From: Pithys albifrons albifrons
Lineage: Eukaryota; Chordata; Aves; Passeriformes; Thamnophilidae
NCBI RefSeq assembly: GCF_047495875.1
Contig: NC_092472.1
Location: 3,232,349 to 3,296,348, forward strand
Direction: 5' to 3'
Length of the DNA stretch: 64,000 bases
Under the pieces are notes generated by a model. That model made no database searches. It saw only the letters and a list, made by a program, of their open reading frames with translations, and was not told the origin of the DNA. This document shows, piece after piece, positions 47,839 through 60,832 of this stretch (its first letter is position 1; each line of letters opens with the position of its first letter). Made by a program: the position numbers and the translations under genes.

Positions 47839-50295
47839 CTGAGGTGCATTGAAGTCAGCTGGAGGCTGTTCCACTACGGCGCTGCTGTTCAGGCTCGGCT
47901 TGTCACACGGCTCCCCGCCCAGAAGCTCCTCCGCGGACACGATGGGCAGCGGAGGCGGCGGCCAAGCGGCCTCGGGCACGGCTCGAGGCGGCGCCGCCAC
48001 GCACAGGTTATAGGAGTAGGGCAAGGTGCCCTCGCAGAAGTCGGCCGGGAAGGCGGCGCCGGCCACGGAGAAGCGCTGCGCGCCCAGGCAGCGCAGCACG
48101 GCGGGCGGCCCGGCCCGGCGCAACCGCGCCAGCACGGCCAGCGCCACGCTGAGTAGGAAAAGCGCCGAGAGCAGCGCCAGCGCCAGCACCAGGTAGAACT
48201 GCAGCTCGGCCGGCGCGTCGGCTCCCGCCGGCCGCTCGCTCAGCTCCGGCAGCGCCTCGTGCAAACTGTCGGCCAGCACCACGTGCAGCGTGGCCGTGGC
48301 CGACAGCGCCGGCTGCCCGTGGTCCTTGACGAGCGCCACGAGCCGCTGCTTGGCCGCGTCCCTGTCGGACACGGCCCGCGCCGTGCGCACCTCGCCACTG
48401 TGCAGTCCCAGGCGGAAGAGCGCCGGCTCCGACGCCTGCAGCAGCTCGTAGGACAGCCAGGCGTTGCGCCCCGCGTCCGCGTCCACCGCCACCACCTTGG
48501 CCACCAGGTAGCCGGCCTCGGCCGACCGCGGCACCACCTCGAAAGCCGGCGGCACCGGGGGTGCTCCTGGGGTCGCCCCGGCGGCCGGCGCCGGCCACAA
48601 CACCCGCGGCGCGTTGTCGTTTTGGTCGAGCACGAAGACGCGCACCGTGGCCGTGGAGCTGCGCGCCGGCGTCCCGCCGTCCTGCGCCCGCACGGCCACC
48701 GAGAACTCGCGGCACTGCTCGTAGTCGAAGGAGCGCTGCGCGTACACGGCGCCGCTCCGCGCCTCCACCGACACGAGCGGCGCCGCGCCCGCCGCGCCCG
48801 CGCTGCCGCCCGCCAGCCAGTAGCTCACGCGCCCGTTGGTCCCCGCGTCCAAGTCCCGCGCGCTCACGCGCAGCACCAGCGCGCCCGCCGCGTTGTTCTC
48901 CGGCACGTACGCGCTGTACTCCGCCTCCTCGAACACGGGCGCGTTGTCGTTCACGTCCGACACCTCCAGCACCAGCTCCGTGCTGCTCGACAGCGCCGGG
49001 CTGCCCCGGTCCCTGGCCACCACCGTCACGCGGTGCTCGGCCGCCTGCTCGCGGTCCAGCGCGCTCGCCGTCACCACCTTGTACGAGCCACCCGAGGACG
49101 CCACGATCGACAGTGGTGCCTCTCCCGACAGCTTGCACGTCACCTGACCGTTCTCGCCGGAGTCCCGGTCCCGCACTTTCAGCAGGGCCACCACGGTGCC
49201 TGCCGGCGCGTCCTCGGGTACGGGGCTCGACAGTGACAGAATCGCGATATCTGGAGGGTTATCGTTCACGTCCAGCACGTCCACTTCCACCTTGCAGTGT
49301 GCCACCAGTCCGCCTCCGTCTCTTGCTTCTACGGCCAGGCTGAATGAGCGTGTGTCCTCGAAATCCAGAATCTCCTGCAGGGTAATCGACCCAGTCTCTG
49401 CATTGACAACGAATTTCTGAAGCACTTTGGCTGGCATTTCCCCGAAACTGTAGGTGATAAGGGCATTGATGCCAGCGTCGGCATCTGAGGCTGACACGTT
49501 CAGCACCGCTGAACCTGGTGGCGTGTCCTCGCGCAGGCTTGCCCGATACCTCTTTTGCGAGAACACGGGGGGATTGTCGTTGGCGTCGGTCACGTTGACT
49601 CTGATCTGAATAGTCCCTGACCTCACGGGGTCCCCGCCATCAACTGCTGTCAGCAGCAGCTCAAAGGAGCTCTGCTTCTCCCGGTCCAATGCTCTCTCAA
49701 GCACTAATTCTGGCTTACTTCCATCCTCACTCTCCTTCATGGCTAGAGAGAAGGATGGATTGCTGGTGAGCTGATAAGTCAGCAGCGAGTTACTGCCCAC
49801 GTCTGCATCGTGGGCCACCTCCAGCGGAAAATTAGTCCCAGGAAGGACCCATTCATCGATCTCGAGTTCAAGAGCAGCCTTCCTGAAGACCGGGGCGTTG
49901 TCGTTCACATCCTGGATAGCCACGTCGATGTGGAAAACATTGAGCGGGTTGTGCACCAGCGCCTCGAAGCTGATAGAGCAGAATGCCGTCTCGCCGCACA
50001 TCTCCTCCCGGTCCAGTCTCTCGTTCACGTACAGGTTCCCGGTTTCCTCGCTTAAGGTGAAGTATTGCTTGTCCGCACTCAGTCGCAGTTTGCGCACCGG
50101 CAGCTCCTCCGGGCTGAGCCCCAGGTCGCGCGCCAGCGGCCCCACCAGCGAGCCTCTGGCCAGCTCCTCGGGGATGGTGTAGCGGAGCCGCTCCGCCGCC
50201 GCCCGGCAGCACAGGCACAGCAGCACACCGGGCAGCAGCAGCAGCGCTCTGCCGCCTGCCGGCCCGCGCCTCTGCCTCCGCCTGCCCGCTGCCAT
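47839..50295 (-). CDS. PCDHGB: Protocadherin gamma B-type variable exon (local name B4)
   Basis: 819 codons. The signal peptide is shorter in its Leu core (GGRALLLLPGVLLCLCC). Six EC domains, TM and the FCEGTLPYSYNLCVA tail are present. It is a mosaic: EC1-EC2 (KAALELEIDEW, LLTYQLTSNPSFSLAMKE) match B1, while EC3 (QKRYRASLREDTPPGS, LDFEDTRSFSLAVEARDGGG) matches B2/B3. EC4 onward is common to all B exons. The donor is CAG|GTCTGTAAAT, phase 0, after FNAPQ. ATG 50295 is chosen as the conserved MAAGRRRQ start; an in-frame ATG at 50634 lies upstream of the CSE and so is unlikely to be transcribed. Confidence 0.95.
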
Positions 50296-50552
50296 TGTCG
50301 GCAGCGCTCGCCGGACTCTGCCGGCTCCTGCCGCTGCCTGGCCTCCCTTCCAGCCGCTCTGCGCAGCGAGTGCAGGGGTTGCCGGAGCGCAGCTGGGTCG
50401 GCGCCGGCTCCTTGGCCACTGCTGCCCGCGCCGCCTGTCGCCTGTGCTGTCCGTGCCGCTGCCGCTGTGGCCGGCGCCGGCCGAGCGAGCAGCCTGCGGG
50501 GGCAGGACGCTGCGGCGGCTGCGGCTGCGGCTCCAGCGCCGCTCGGCGGCGG

Positions 50553-50591
50553 CCAACAGCGGCACCCGGAGGCGCCGCCACGCCACTGCAG
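50553..50591 (-). promoter_or_regulatory. Promoter CSE of B4
   Basis: Plus CCAACAGCGGCACCCG at 50553-50568, 258 bp before the ATG; CTGCAG ends at 50591. Confidence 0.8.
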
Positions 50592-53500
50592 CCGCCGGAT
50601 GGCCGCGCTCCGGGGGCCCGGCTTTGGGCCCCATTGAAGGGCTTCACCGGCTGTGGGGTGTCTCTTAGAGGATTATCAGGATGCGTAGAAGCACTTGCTT
50701 AATTTTTATCTCGAAATCTAAGGATTTCAGTACCACCAATAATCTCATACCGAAAAGGGTTTAATCGGCATGCTCCACCTCAGACTTCTACATCTTGTGG
50801 CCTTACCTGGCACAAAACCTAATAAAGAAACATGTGTGCCAAAACAATAAATACATTCCCTTACTACAGTCAAAGTATCGAAGGAAAAGTCTGATACTAT
50901 TATTGCTCAGATGGTTTAGACGTTTTGTGTATCACTGTTTTTAACAGCACACGTGAGAAAAGGAAATTAGTGGTAAAACACTGTGTAGACCCATAAGTAG
51001 AAGAGAATGCTCATTTCCACTGCAGTTAAGGCACGGCAGTTTGTCTAAAGCCCATTTGAAAGGGTAATAGAGAGGCAGAAAGAAATTCTGGAAGATCCAA
51101 CATCTGGTCTTCCTCCTTTTCCTAACTGCATCATTTCATGCCAAACCTGAAGATCTTTTCTGCCTTTGGTGTTGTTTCACCATGCTGCCCAAGTCCTGAC
51201 CATTGTCACTGTATGTACCAGGCAGAAAAATAAACCAAGCTCACACCCAGACATTGACTTCTCTTCCATGTAGAGGAAAAGTTATTGGAAATGTTGGTGT
51301 CATCTTTGAAGTACAAGATCTGCTAAAAAAATCAATTTCAATTTTCTATTTCATTCATATGGTCATTTTCTAGGCAAAAGTTCATCTGAGAACAGCATGA
51401 TCAGCTGGATGCATTTCAATGATTTCTGACTATTCATACATAAAGCTAAAACTTTCTTCTGACCTCATTGGACATGATCTTCTGTACCGTGGATTTTTTT
51501 TGCTTTGACAAAACTCTGCATTGAAAATTCATGCCCAGAGCACCTGGAAACTGATTCGGTCCTCAAGGTGTAAGGTAGGCAAGTTGATTTCAAGGGGCTA
51601 CCAGGTGTCTCTTGGCTGGATTGAATTACTTTACTAACCTTCAGATCTTTCTTTTACCAGAACAACAGTGCTTGGCATTAATAATCCAAAGAAGCCAAAG
51701 CAAAACCTTCCCATTGCCTCACCTGGGGCTGGTTATTCACAACTAAACACTTATGGGGATGCACATGACAGGAAGTCACATAGAGGGGCACAGAGACGTG
51801 TAGTCCTCAAAGACATGAGAAAAATCCTCTGCTGGAATTGGTCAGCAGAGCTTTATGGTCTCTGCTATGCTCTGAAGCTTGCCAGAGGGAAATCAGAGGT
51901 GACTGCTGCTACGCAATAATGTTCCTTGATCTTCTTTAGGCTTGTTATGCACTTGGAGTCAATCATGGGTAGCTCAAATCTCTCACTTATTTCTGATTAT
52001 TAATAAACAGAACCGAAAGATTTTAGCGGCTGACATTTGGTAAATGTACAAGTGCTTTGTCACATATCTGCCTTGAAAAATAATCTCCCAGAGCCACTCT
52101 CCACTTGGAAGCCACTGAAGTCTGAACACTCAAATGAGGTTGTAATATCTTACTTTGAACTATATAGTAGGGGTGTTCAATTCTGGAAACACACCAGTCC
52201 TTGTGAAATTTTTACTTTGTGGCCTGTTCGTGCTCTATGAATATGAAGTTTTAAGTACAAATGCCTTATCAAAGGCCTTCATCTGAATAGAAGGACTTGG
52301 GAGGGACTCAGTTTTAGCCTCTGTTTAATTTTCCTCACATATAATATTCTGACTTCATGCTGTTGTCAAAGGAAGTCAGAATTTCCCTTATCTGCTACCC
52401 ATAAATTTTGTTCTCTAGATCCTTCACTAGCTCCATTGCTCTTTGGGTGTGCTCTGGCATCTTAGTGTCTTTGTGGTACTGAAGGGCCCAAAACTGAACA
52501 CTGTACTCAAAGTGCAGCCTCAGCATTGCCAAGTAGAGGGATCTGATTGCTTCCCTATTCCTGCTGGCCCCACTATTTTTGATACAAGCCAAAATGTCAT
52601 TTGCCTTCTTGGCCACCTGGGTACACTTCTGGTGATGTTCAGCAGCTGCTGACCAGCACTCTGAGGTTCTTTTCCAGAAGGCAACTTTCCACCCACTCTT
52701 TCCCAAGTCTGTAACACTGCATGGGGTGGTTGTGATCCAAGCATAGGATTAAGTACTTTGCCTTGTTGAACCTCATACTGTTGGCTTCAGCCCATCCATC
52801 CAGCCTGTCCAGATCCATCTGCAGAGACTTCCTGCACTCCAGCAGATCAGTGTTCCCACCAAGCTTGATGCTATCTGCCAACTGATTGAGAGTGCACTCA
52901 ATCCCCATTTTCAGATCATTGATAAACATATTCACCAGAACTGGCACCAGTACTGAGCCTTGGGAAACAACCGCTTGTGAATGGCTGACAAATGGATTTA
53001 ACTCTATTCACCACCACGGTTTGGGCCTAGTCATCAGCCAGGTTTTTACCATCAAAGAGTACACTCATCCAACCATAAGAAACCAGTTTCTCCAGGAGAG
53101 TGCTGTGCAAAAAGCTGGCAAAGCTTTTACTGAAATCCAGATAGAGAAAATTCACACCCTTTCCCTCATCCAGCACGTAGGACTCCTTTTCAAAGAAGGA
53201 GATCAGGTTAGTCAAGCAGGATCTGCCTTTCATAAAGCCATGCTGACTGGGCTGACTGGGCCAGATCATCAGGTTGTCCTATAAATGTTACATGAGGGCA
53301 CTTCAGATGATCTGCTCCATAATCTTCCACAGCACCAAGGCCAGGCTGATAGGCCTGTAGTTCCCCAGAGACTCCTTCTGGCCATCACATTTGCTGAATT
53401 TCTGGTCAACTAGTAGCTCTCCAGTTAGCCAGGACCCTTCGATGGATCTCATCTGGCCTCATAGATTTGTGTGTGACTAAGTGATATAGCAGGTGCTGCA

Positions 53501-56500
53501 AACTTGGATTCTCCTTGTATTATGGGGACCTCATTTTGCTCCTCATCCTTGTCTCCCAGTGCAGGGGGTTGAGTACCCAGAGACTGACTGATCTTACTGT
53601 TAAATACTGAGGCAAAGAAGGCATCAAGTATCTCAGCCTTTTCCTCAGTCTGTCAGTACATTTACTCTTTGCATCCAGCAAAGGATGGGCATTCTCCTTA
53701 GCCCTCCTTCTATTGATAATGTGCACATAGAAACATTTTGTCTTTTATGAATCATGTAGAATAATATTTCTAAGGCCAAACTTATTGAGCAGAAGCCAAT
53801 CAAAGGCACAGTCCTCCATAGGTACAAGCTGTGTTAACTATTACAGAAAAAGAAATTACTATCTGTTCCTCTACAATTCCATCTGCCAGAGCTCCCCTGT
53901 TTTCTCTCCAACCCCATACAATTGGCAGCTTACTTCTGACTTCTCAAAACTGGTAGAATATAACATGACAGGAAAAAGCACTATGATTATAGCTAGAAGA
54001 GAGGTAAATTTGTTTGCTCCCCATCATTCATGCAAAGAAACAGAAGGAATCTAAAGCACCCAAATGATAAAAGGCCAATATAAAAGAGGAGTGGTCATCC
54101 AACTGAGAATGACTCATTGAACTAATGGTGTAGGGGGAATCTACTCCTCTCTTTTATCACACACGTTGTTCTGCTTCTACTGAGGTTATATTTACACCTA
54201 TTTCTCTCAACAATAACAGAACACCAAGATGCCTAACTTCTCCTGCCTTCCACACCTGCTGTAGCATGAGCAAGAGGCAATGATGTGCTGTTAAAGGAAG
54301 TTATGGTGATAATTACAAGTAAACCTACCCACACAGGAAATCAAGAACATAAATCAGACAAGTAAGGCAAGGCAATATTAGCAAAAGAAGCATTGACAGA
54401 GAGTCTTTTTGGTCTTCACTGTGGGTATGGAAGTTCCTCTCTGAGAGGACCTGGAAGTGACTGAGACCTCATGCTGCAAGTGTGGCCCTATAGTCTTCCT
54501 CTGGGCTACCTAATATGGGGGTTCACTCTTAATAATAGCCATCATCCCTAGGCAAGGTTTTTATGTTATGTAGCCTGCATATCTCACAAAAATATGAAGC
54601 TGCAAACACTTATCATGGACCAGTTTCTGTCATTCAGTCTTTTCAGAAATTACAGTAGATTATCTTCTAGCTTCTGCTTCATTTTCCTCACACAGAGAAT
54701 TCTTTCTTAGGGTTTTGAAGTAAGGATTTGCTACAAAAGCATGCTCACACTTTCAAATACAAAAGTATTTACTAGAAATGGAGAAAGAGAGCCACAAGCT
54801 TCCAGGAAACAGTAGCTTGAGAGAAACTGTAATTACAACTACAAAGAAATGCAACTACAAAAAAACTCCACATTGCAGCATTCAGAGAGATACATATGTT
54901 CACACAGGAATTATAAACCATTCTGCGCATGCATCATGGTTCTGCATGCACACTTCTTGTGGAAATATTTCATTGCTGGAGGACTGTCATTGTGTTTTGG
55001 GATAGGGAAAAGAAGACCAGAGCAGAAATATCATTGGCCTTGGTACCAGGCATGAAATCAAATTATTTCTCAGCAAAACCCACATTTTTTCTACCTCACC
55101 TATTTTTCTGCTTCAAAGTCAGTCTCTCACCCTCATCACTCTGCATTCACAGTCTTTGGTTCCACCATGGGTGATGTTCTGTATTTTGGTTGTATATCAG
55201 CTACAGTGGAAAGAGCATGTAATTCAGTGATATTGAGGGAAATATAAGTATATGAAAGCCTTTGTCTTGTCAGCTGAACAACTTGAAATTATGGATGAAG
55301 AATGCTCCCCAGTGAAAGAATTACTAGAGATCTTTTAGTGTTCCTAAGTGTTACCAGCCAATATGAGGCCCAGCTTTAGACCTGGACAACATGAATGGTA
55401 AAAATGGGAAACCTTCAAAAGTGAGGGCTTCCTACTTAACATTTCAGATTATGTCAAGTGTAGTAGATAAAAAAGAAGAATATCTAGTTAGTTAAAGCCT
55501 GTCACAGTTATGTGTACTCAGTGTAGGGACTTTCTCCAACCCTTCACAACTTTCATGGTGTTCTCTGACACTCATAATTTGCATGCAATTAAAACACCTG
55601 TTGCTCAGACAAAACACCTATATTGTGCACCATGATCAGCCTGGTACCAGGAAGGTACTTTTCTCTGCAAGACCCAATAGCCTGACATTTCAGATGATTT
55701 GAACAGAAGTGGGGATAAAAGGAGGTTGTTGTGATAGTTTCACCTTGGCAGAAAGACAAGTGTACACTCAGTCGATGCAGCTCCCCTTCTTTCCAGAGGA
55801 AAGAGGGAAGGAAAAAAACTATAAGCTGCAATTTACAGCAATGCAGGTTATATTTACACAGGAAAGGGGAAAAGGGAAAAAAAAAACAAAAAGCAATACA
55901 CACACAAGATTAAAAGCCAAAAAGAAATCTCCACTTCCCCACAAAGCAGTGGTGATGGATCCCTCCCAGCAGTGGCTGTCCAAGGGTGACCACCACAAAA
56001 GAGAGACAGCACCTCCCTCTCTCCTTCTCTTTATCTTTGGGTTGACATCATATGGTATGAAATATTTCTTTGGTTAGTTTCAGTCAGCTGACTTAGCCTG
56101 TAGTCCCTTCTACATCTACTGGTACATAAACACAACACTGCTGGGCCTACTGTGAGAAACTTAAGTCTGGCCCAACTAAACCCAATACAGTTATCTAGTT
56201 GGTAAAACATCCACAAAACAATCACACAAGAGCTCACACCAAGGACCATAGTCACAGTTCCTCAGTATAATTTCTTTGGACAAGAAAAAAGGAAAAATGC
56301 ATGGAACCATGACTGTGGGCCTCATCCAAAACCTAGGAAAAAATGAACTTCTATATAATTGTACATATTTAAGACATTTCTAACTATACTCACATTTTTT
56401 ACCTGCCCTGTCTCTGGACAGACAGAATTTTTCACCCTGCCCAAACAGTAAGCAACAGGGAAGCTGAACTCGTAGACAGACACCAATGAAAGAGAAGTTG

Positions 56501-57561
56501 CACAGATAGCTCCTCCTAATCTGAGAAGAAGGATCACAGCACAGATGAATCCAAAGAGATTTCCATGCTCATCATGCTACATCAAAGAAAGGTAAAACCT
56601 GCTGAAGAGCATAAGCAATATAGAGCTTTAATTAAGATCCATTTGTCAAGGTATCAGCTCAAGGAGACCATCATCCTCTTCAGCACAAGAACAACTCAAG
56701 ATATATGACTCCCAAACCTTGCCATAAGCTGTACATTGATGCCAAATAACTGCCATTCACATGCAACATGAAAGCAAACTCATGAACCCACAACTTGTCC
56801 GGTTGGAGTCTGAGCAGTGTGATATCCAAAAATATGACGCCTTTATATTAATATTATGTAGTCATCAATGAAGTCTAGGAATTGAATAGCCACAAGCCTT
56901 ATCTCCACGAATATTTCCTCACACACAGCGACCTCATCAAGACTTTCCACTAACCCTTCACAGCTCAGAGGATTGTCATAGATCTTCATAACTGGCAGAT
57001 AAATTCAACCCAGGGAAAAGCTGAATAGACAATTTCTCCTTACCATAGATAATATTTGCCTTCTAATTGTGTGCATGTGAGAAGTGGTCCCATCTTCAAA
57101 CCCCTCAAAACTCGCATGGTGCTCTTAGGCACAAATCATTTGCAAGCACTTCTCATCAAGCAGCCACTGGGACCATGTCATGGACTTCTCATAAATACTT
57201 GTACATCTCTACATGAAGAGAGGAAACATCGAGGTTGTAAAAGTAAAAGAGCAGTGGACCTCAGGGAAAACCTAGACAATGACAACTATATATCACGGTA
57301 ATGCTATGTTAAATATAAATATTCCCACTCTAACAAACATGCAGCCTCAATTCACCTATCACTTCCAAAATTTTAAGGCTAAGACCCGATCTCACGTTCA
57401 CCAATGTACAGCACGAAGCAGAAGTTCTCAGCGTGTCAGTGAAAAACTCTTTGTGGTCCTTGTCAGTAAACCCCACTACAAAGGACAGAGATCACAACGG
57501 GGAAAGCGTGGGAAACGAGAAGAAAGAAGCATCGCGGAGACAGACTGGTAAACCAACTCAC
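50592..57561. other. Long intergenic gap I4 (B4 to A5)
   Basis: No gene seen. It holds module copies from about 52115 and 54458 with a CR1 fragment between them (52390-53785), the CTGCATTCACAGTCTTTGG block at about 55000-55190, and A-proximal sequence near 57080-57190 resembling the other long gaps. No 5S-derived retroposon is present at the site corresponding to 9239-9552. Confidence 0.65.
52390..53785 (-). mobile_element. CR1 LINE fragment (reverse transcriptase part), inactive
   Basis: Minus-strand pieces: QHGFMKGRSCLTNLISFFEKESYVLDEGK, YLDFSKSF, MPVLVNMFINDLKMGIECTLNQLADSIKLGG (FADDTKLGG in active CR1), and a C-terminal part ending RAMELVKDLENKIYG. The catalytic FADD motif is lost and the frame is broken. 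It shares its 5' junction and the flank beyond it (GTCCTCCATAGGTACAAGC versus GTCCTCCATTAGGTACAAGC) with the copy at 11680-13160, but its 3' boundary differs. Confidence 0.85.
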
Positions 57562-60006
57562 CAGGAGCGGCGCCGGATCCGCGAGGCAGGAGCCAGCAGG
57601 GTCCTTCTCCCCGAGCAGAGGCGCGGGCTCGTCGGACGGCGGCCGGGCCGGGAGGGTGTTGCAGCAGCTGCCGCCCGAGAAGCGGAGGTGGCTCTTGCGA
57701 GAGTCGGCCGTGAGAGACACCTCGTGTGAGTAGGACTGCAGGAAGGCGCGGACGCCGTCGATGCCCACGAAGTGCGTGGCCGGCACGCCGCGCAAGGCCC
57801 CGCTGCTGCCTGCCAGCAGCTGCGAGCGACGCCAGCGCCTGAGACGCAGCGCCAACAGCAACAGCAGGAAGGCGAGGAAGAGGCAGGAGACGGCGGCCAC
57901 GGCCAGCACGAGCCAGCGCGTCAGGCTGGCGGCCGGCTCGCCGGACGCCGCCGCGTCGGCTGAGCTGCCCAGCTCGGCCAGCAGCTCAGCCACGCTGTCG
58001 GCCAGCAGCACGGTGAGCGTGGCCGTGGCCGACAGCGCCGGCCGGCCGTGGTCCTTGACCAGCACCACCAGGCTGTGGCGCGCCGCGTCGCGGGCGAGCG
58101 GGAAGCGCGCCGTGCGCACCTCGCCGCTGTGCAGCCCCAGGCGGAAGAGCCCCGGCTCCGTGGCCTTGGCCAGCTCGTAGGACAACCAGGCGTTCTGCCC
58201 CGCGTCCGCGTCCACCGCCACCACCTTGGCCACCAGTGCGCCGGGCTCGGACGAGCGCGGCGCCAGCTCCACGCCCGCCCAGCCCGCACTCGTCGCCGGC
58301 GGAGGAGGAGGCGGGTAGAGCACCTGCGGCGCGTTGTCGTTCTCGTCCACGATCAGCAGCCGCACCGACACGTTGCTGCTCAGCGCCGGCGAGCCGCCGT
58401 CCTCCGCCAGCACCCACAGCTCCACCTCGCGCACCTCCTCGTAGTCGAAGGAGCGCAGCGCGTATAGCGCGCCCGTCTCCGCATGCACCGACACGTACGA
58501 CGACAGCGGCAAGCCCCGCAGCCGCCCCTCCGACAGCCGGTAGCGCACGCGCGCGTTCTGCCCCCAGTCCGCGTCCGTCGCCCGCACCGTCAGCACCAGC
58601 GTGCCCGCCGCGTTGTTCTCGGCCAGCCGCGCGCTGTAGCTCTCCTGCGTGAACACCGGTGCGTTGTCGTTCACGTCCAGCACTCGCAGTGATAGTACGG
58701 TGCTGCTCTCCAGTGACGGCGACCCTCCGTCGGCCGCCCGCACTGTCAGGTTGTACTCCGACACCTGCTCCCGGTCCAGCTCTCTCGCTGTCACCACGCG
58801 GTAGTAATCCTCAAAGGATTTCTCCAGCCTGAATTGGACACCTCCATCCAGCAAGCAGCGCACCTCGCCGTTGGCTCCTGAGTCACGGTCCTGCACGTGC
58901 AGTAGGGCCACCACCGTCCCCGACGGGGCGTCCTCTGAGATCACGCTCAGCGCCGACGATACTATCAGTTCGGGTGCATTGTCGTTCACATCTGACACGG
59001 TGATCACGACCTTTGCTATATCGGAGAGGCCCCCACCGTCCTTTGCTTGTACCTCCAGCTCGTGAAAGTCGCCTTCCTCGAAGTCCAGGCTGTGCAGCAG
59101 CACGATCATTCCCGTCACAGAATCAAGCTGGAAAATCTGCAAGGCTTTCTCTGTGATTTTCTTTAACGCATATTTCACGTTCCCATTCATGCCCTCATCC
59201 GCGTCGGTGGCCATGACGGTGACGAGTACGGAGCCCACTGACACATCCTCAGGCACACGCACCAGGTACTCTGCCTGGTTGAACACGGGCGCATTGTCGT
59301 TCGCATCCAGCACCGTCACGCGGATCCGCGCCGTGCCTGTCTGTGCCGGATCGCCACCGTCGCTCGCTGTCAGTACCAGCTCGTGAAACGCCGCCTCCTC
59401 CCGGTCCAGCGCCTTGGCCAGCACCAGCTCGGGACGCTGATCCCCACCGGGCCGCCCCTGCACTGCCAGCGAGAAGTGGTTGTCGCCGCTCAGTTCGTAG
59501 CTCAGGAGGGCATTCCTTCCCAGGTCTGGATCGTGAGCCTCAGCCAGGGGAAACCGCGACCCTGGGGCTGTCATCTCGCTTATTCTCTCCTCCACCTCAA
59601 TGTCTTTGAAGCGAGGCGCATTGTCATTAATGTCCGTGATTTCCACTTCGATTTGATAGAACTTCATTTCCGCCTCCACTATCAGCTCACAGCGCAGCAC
59701 GCATTGCTGCACACTGTTGCACAACTGCTCTCTGTCAATCCTCTCCGCCGTCACTAAATGTCCCGTCTTCCCATGCAGAGAGAAATACTTCATACGACCT
59801 TTGTCCAGTATACGGACACCGTTGTCTTGCAACACCGGCAGCTGCAGCCCCAAGTCCTTGGCCACGTCACCCACGAACGAGCCCTTGGGCATCTCCTCGG
59901 GCACCGAGTAGCGCAGCTGCCCCCACGCTGCCTCCCACGCCGCCAGCAGGACACCCCACAGCAGGACTCGCTGCCACCGGCCCCAGCGCCTCCCCGCCGT
60001 GCACAT
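57562..60006 (-). CDS. PCDHGA: Protocadherin gamma A-type variable exon (local name A5)
   Basis: 815 codons. Signal peptide MCTAGRRWGRWQ; six EC domains; TM; tail with FLQSYSHEVSLTADSRKSHLRF. EC3 stands apart: KYALKKITEKALQIFQLD and TGMIVLLHSLDFEEGDFHE replace the FHKISxRxSELFHLDSETGEI segment of A1-A4. EC1 also differs (QLPVLQDNGVRI, MKFYQIEVEITDINDNAPRF). The tail reads SCCNTLPARPPSDEP, with Asn and Ser substitutions. The donor is CTG|GTGAGT, phase 0, after DPAPLL. Start 60006 is the conserved signal-peptide ATG, 262 bp after the CSE. The divergent EC3 suggests a different trans-recognition specificity (inference). Confidence 0.95.
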
Positions 60007-60224
60007 CTCGGCCGCGGCACCACCGGCACCGCAACACAGCCGACAGTTCCCACCGCCGCCTCTCACCGATCCAGTTCTCCCTCCGGCTCCGACTTGCCAC
60101 TCCTGGCCGCTGCTGCCGGCCCTTCCGTGTCTATGCAGCTCGGTTCTGCAACGAGGGTACAGTCGCAAACCGGCGGCCACCGACCCAGGGATCCAGCGAT
60201 CTAGTGAGCGAGCCGGTCCGCAGC

Positions 60225-60305
60225 GGGCGGGGCTGCAGCGCTCCGATCTTCCTCTCGCTCCTCTCAGTCAACAGCGGCGCCCGCAGCCTCCTCCCGGCAC
60301 TGCAG
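60225..60305 (-). promoter_or_regulatory. Promoter block of A5: CSE and GC box
   Basis: CSE at 60268-60283 (plus TCAACAGCGGCGCCCG), 262 bp before the ATG; GC box at 60225-60233; CTGCAG at 60300-60305. Confidence 0.8.
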
Positions 60306-60759
60306 GCACCGAGCGCTGCTAGTGCTGTTTGACCGCGGGGACAGACTGGCGATTTCGGATCCCCTGCAGGGCGAATGTCCTGCCTCGACTTATCTCTAGC
60401 CGATCTGTTGTTTGATCCTTCAGCTGATCACGACCGGTAGGATATCTGAGTACTGCCGTGGCTCTGCTATTTCTACCGCATGGGAAAATTTTTTAGTAAT
60501 GGCAATGCAATACAGATACAAACGTCTTTTAATATTACATGCAGAGTGTTATGAGACTTACCACATATGTCCGAATGCATAACAAACAACACTATTTTTT
60601 CTAGCAGTTAATCTTGAATGACTGGTAGAAGCGTAGCAAAAGAAAACGCACTCTGAAACTGGAAATGTAATATTCCGACCCTCTCTGGGAGAACCAGAAC
60701 TATCAGGCTCATCAACCCAACCGGCAGGAGTTCTGCGTTGAATACTTCTGTTTTTACAG

Positions 60760-60832
60760 AACGCGGTCTAAATTAATTACTTCACCACCACTGACTGAAA
60801 TTAAGGCATATAAAGGCGGAAGAAAGGGGAGT
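60760..60832. other. Conserved noncoding element upstream of A5
   Basis: ACGCGGTCTAAATTAATTAC, CACTGACTGAAATTA and CATATAAAGGCGGAAGAAAG. It is the best-preserved copy alongside 5031-5102, 492 bp upstream of the CSE. It contains a TATAAA-like string on the plus strand. Confidence 0.5.

Noticed and set aside
55709..56077. Small intergenic ORFs (for example 55709-56077, 61780-62115 and 18841-19224)
   Set aside because: No domain, signal, conserved counterpart in the other blocks or codon bias; lengths are as expected by chance.
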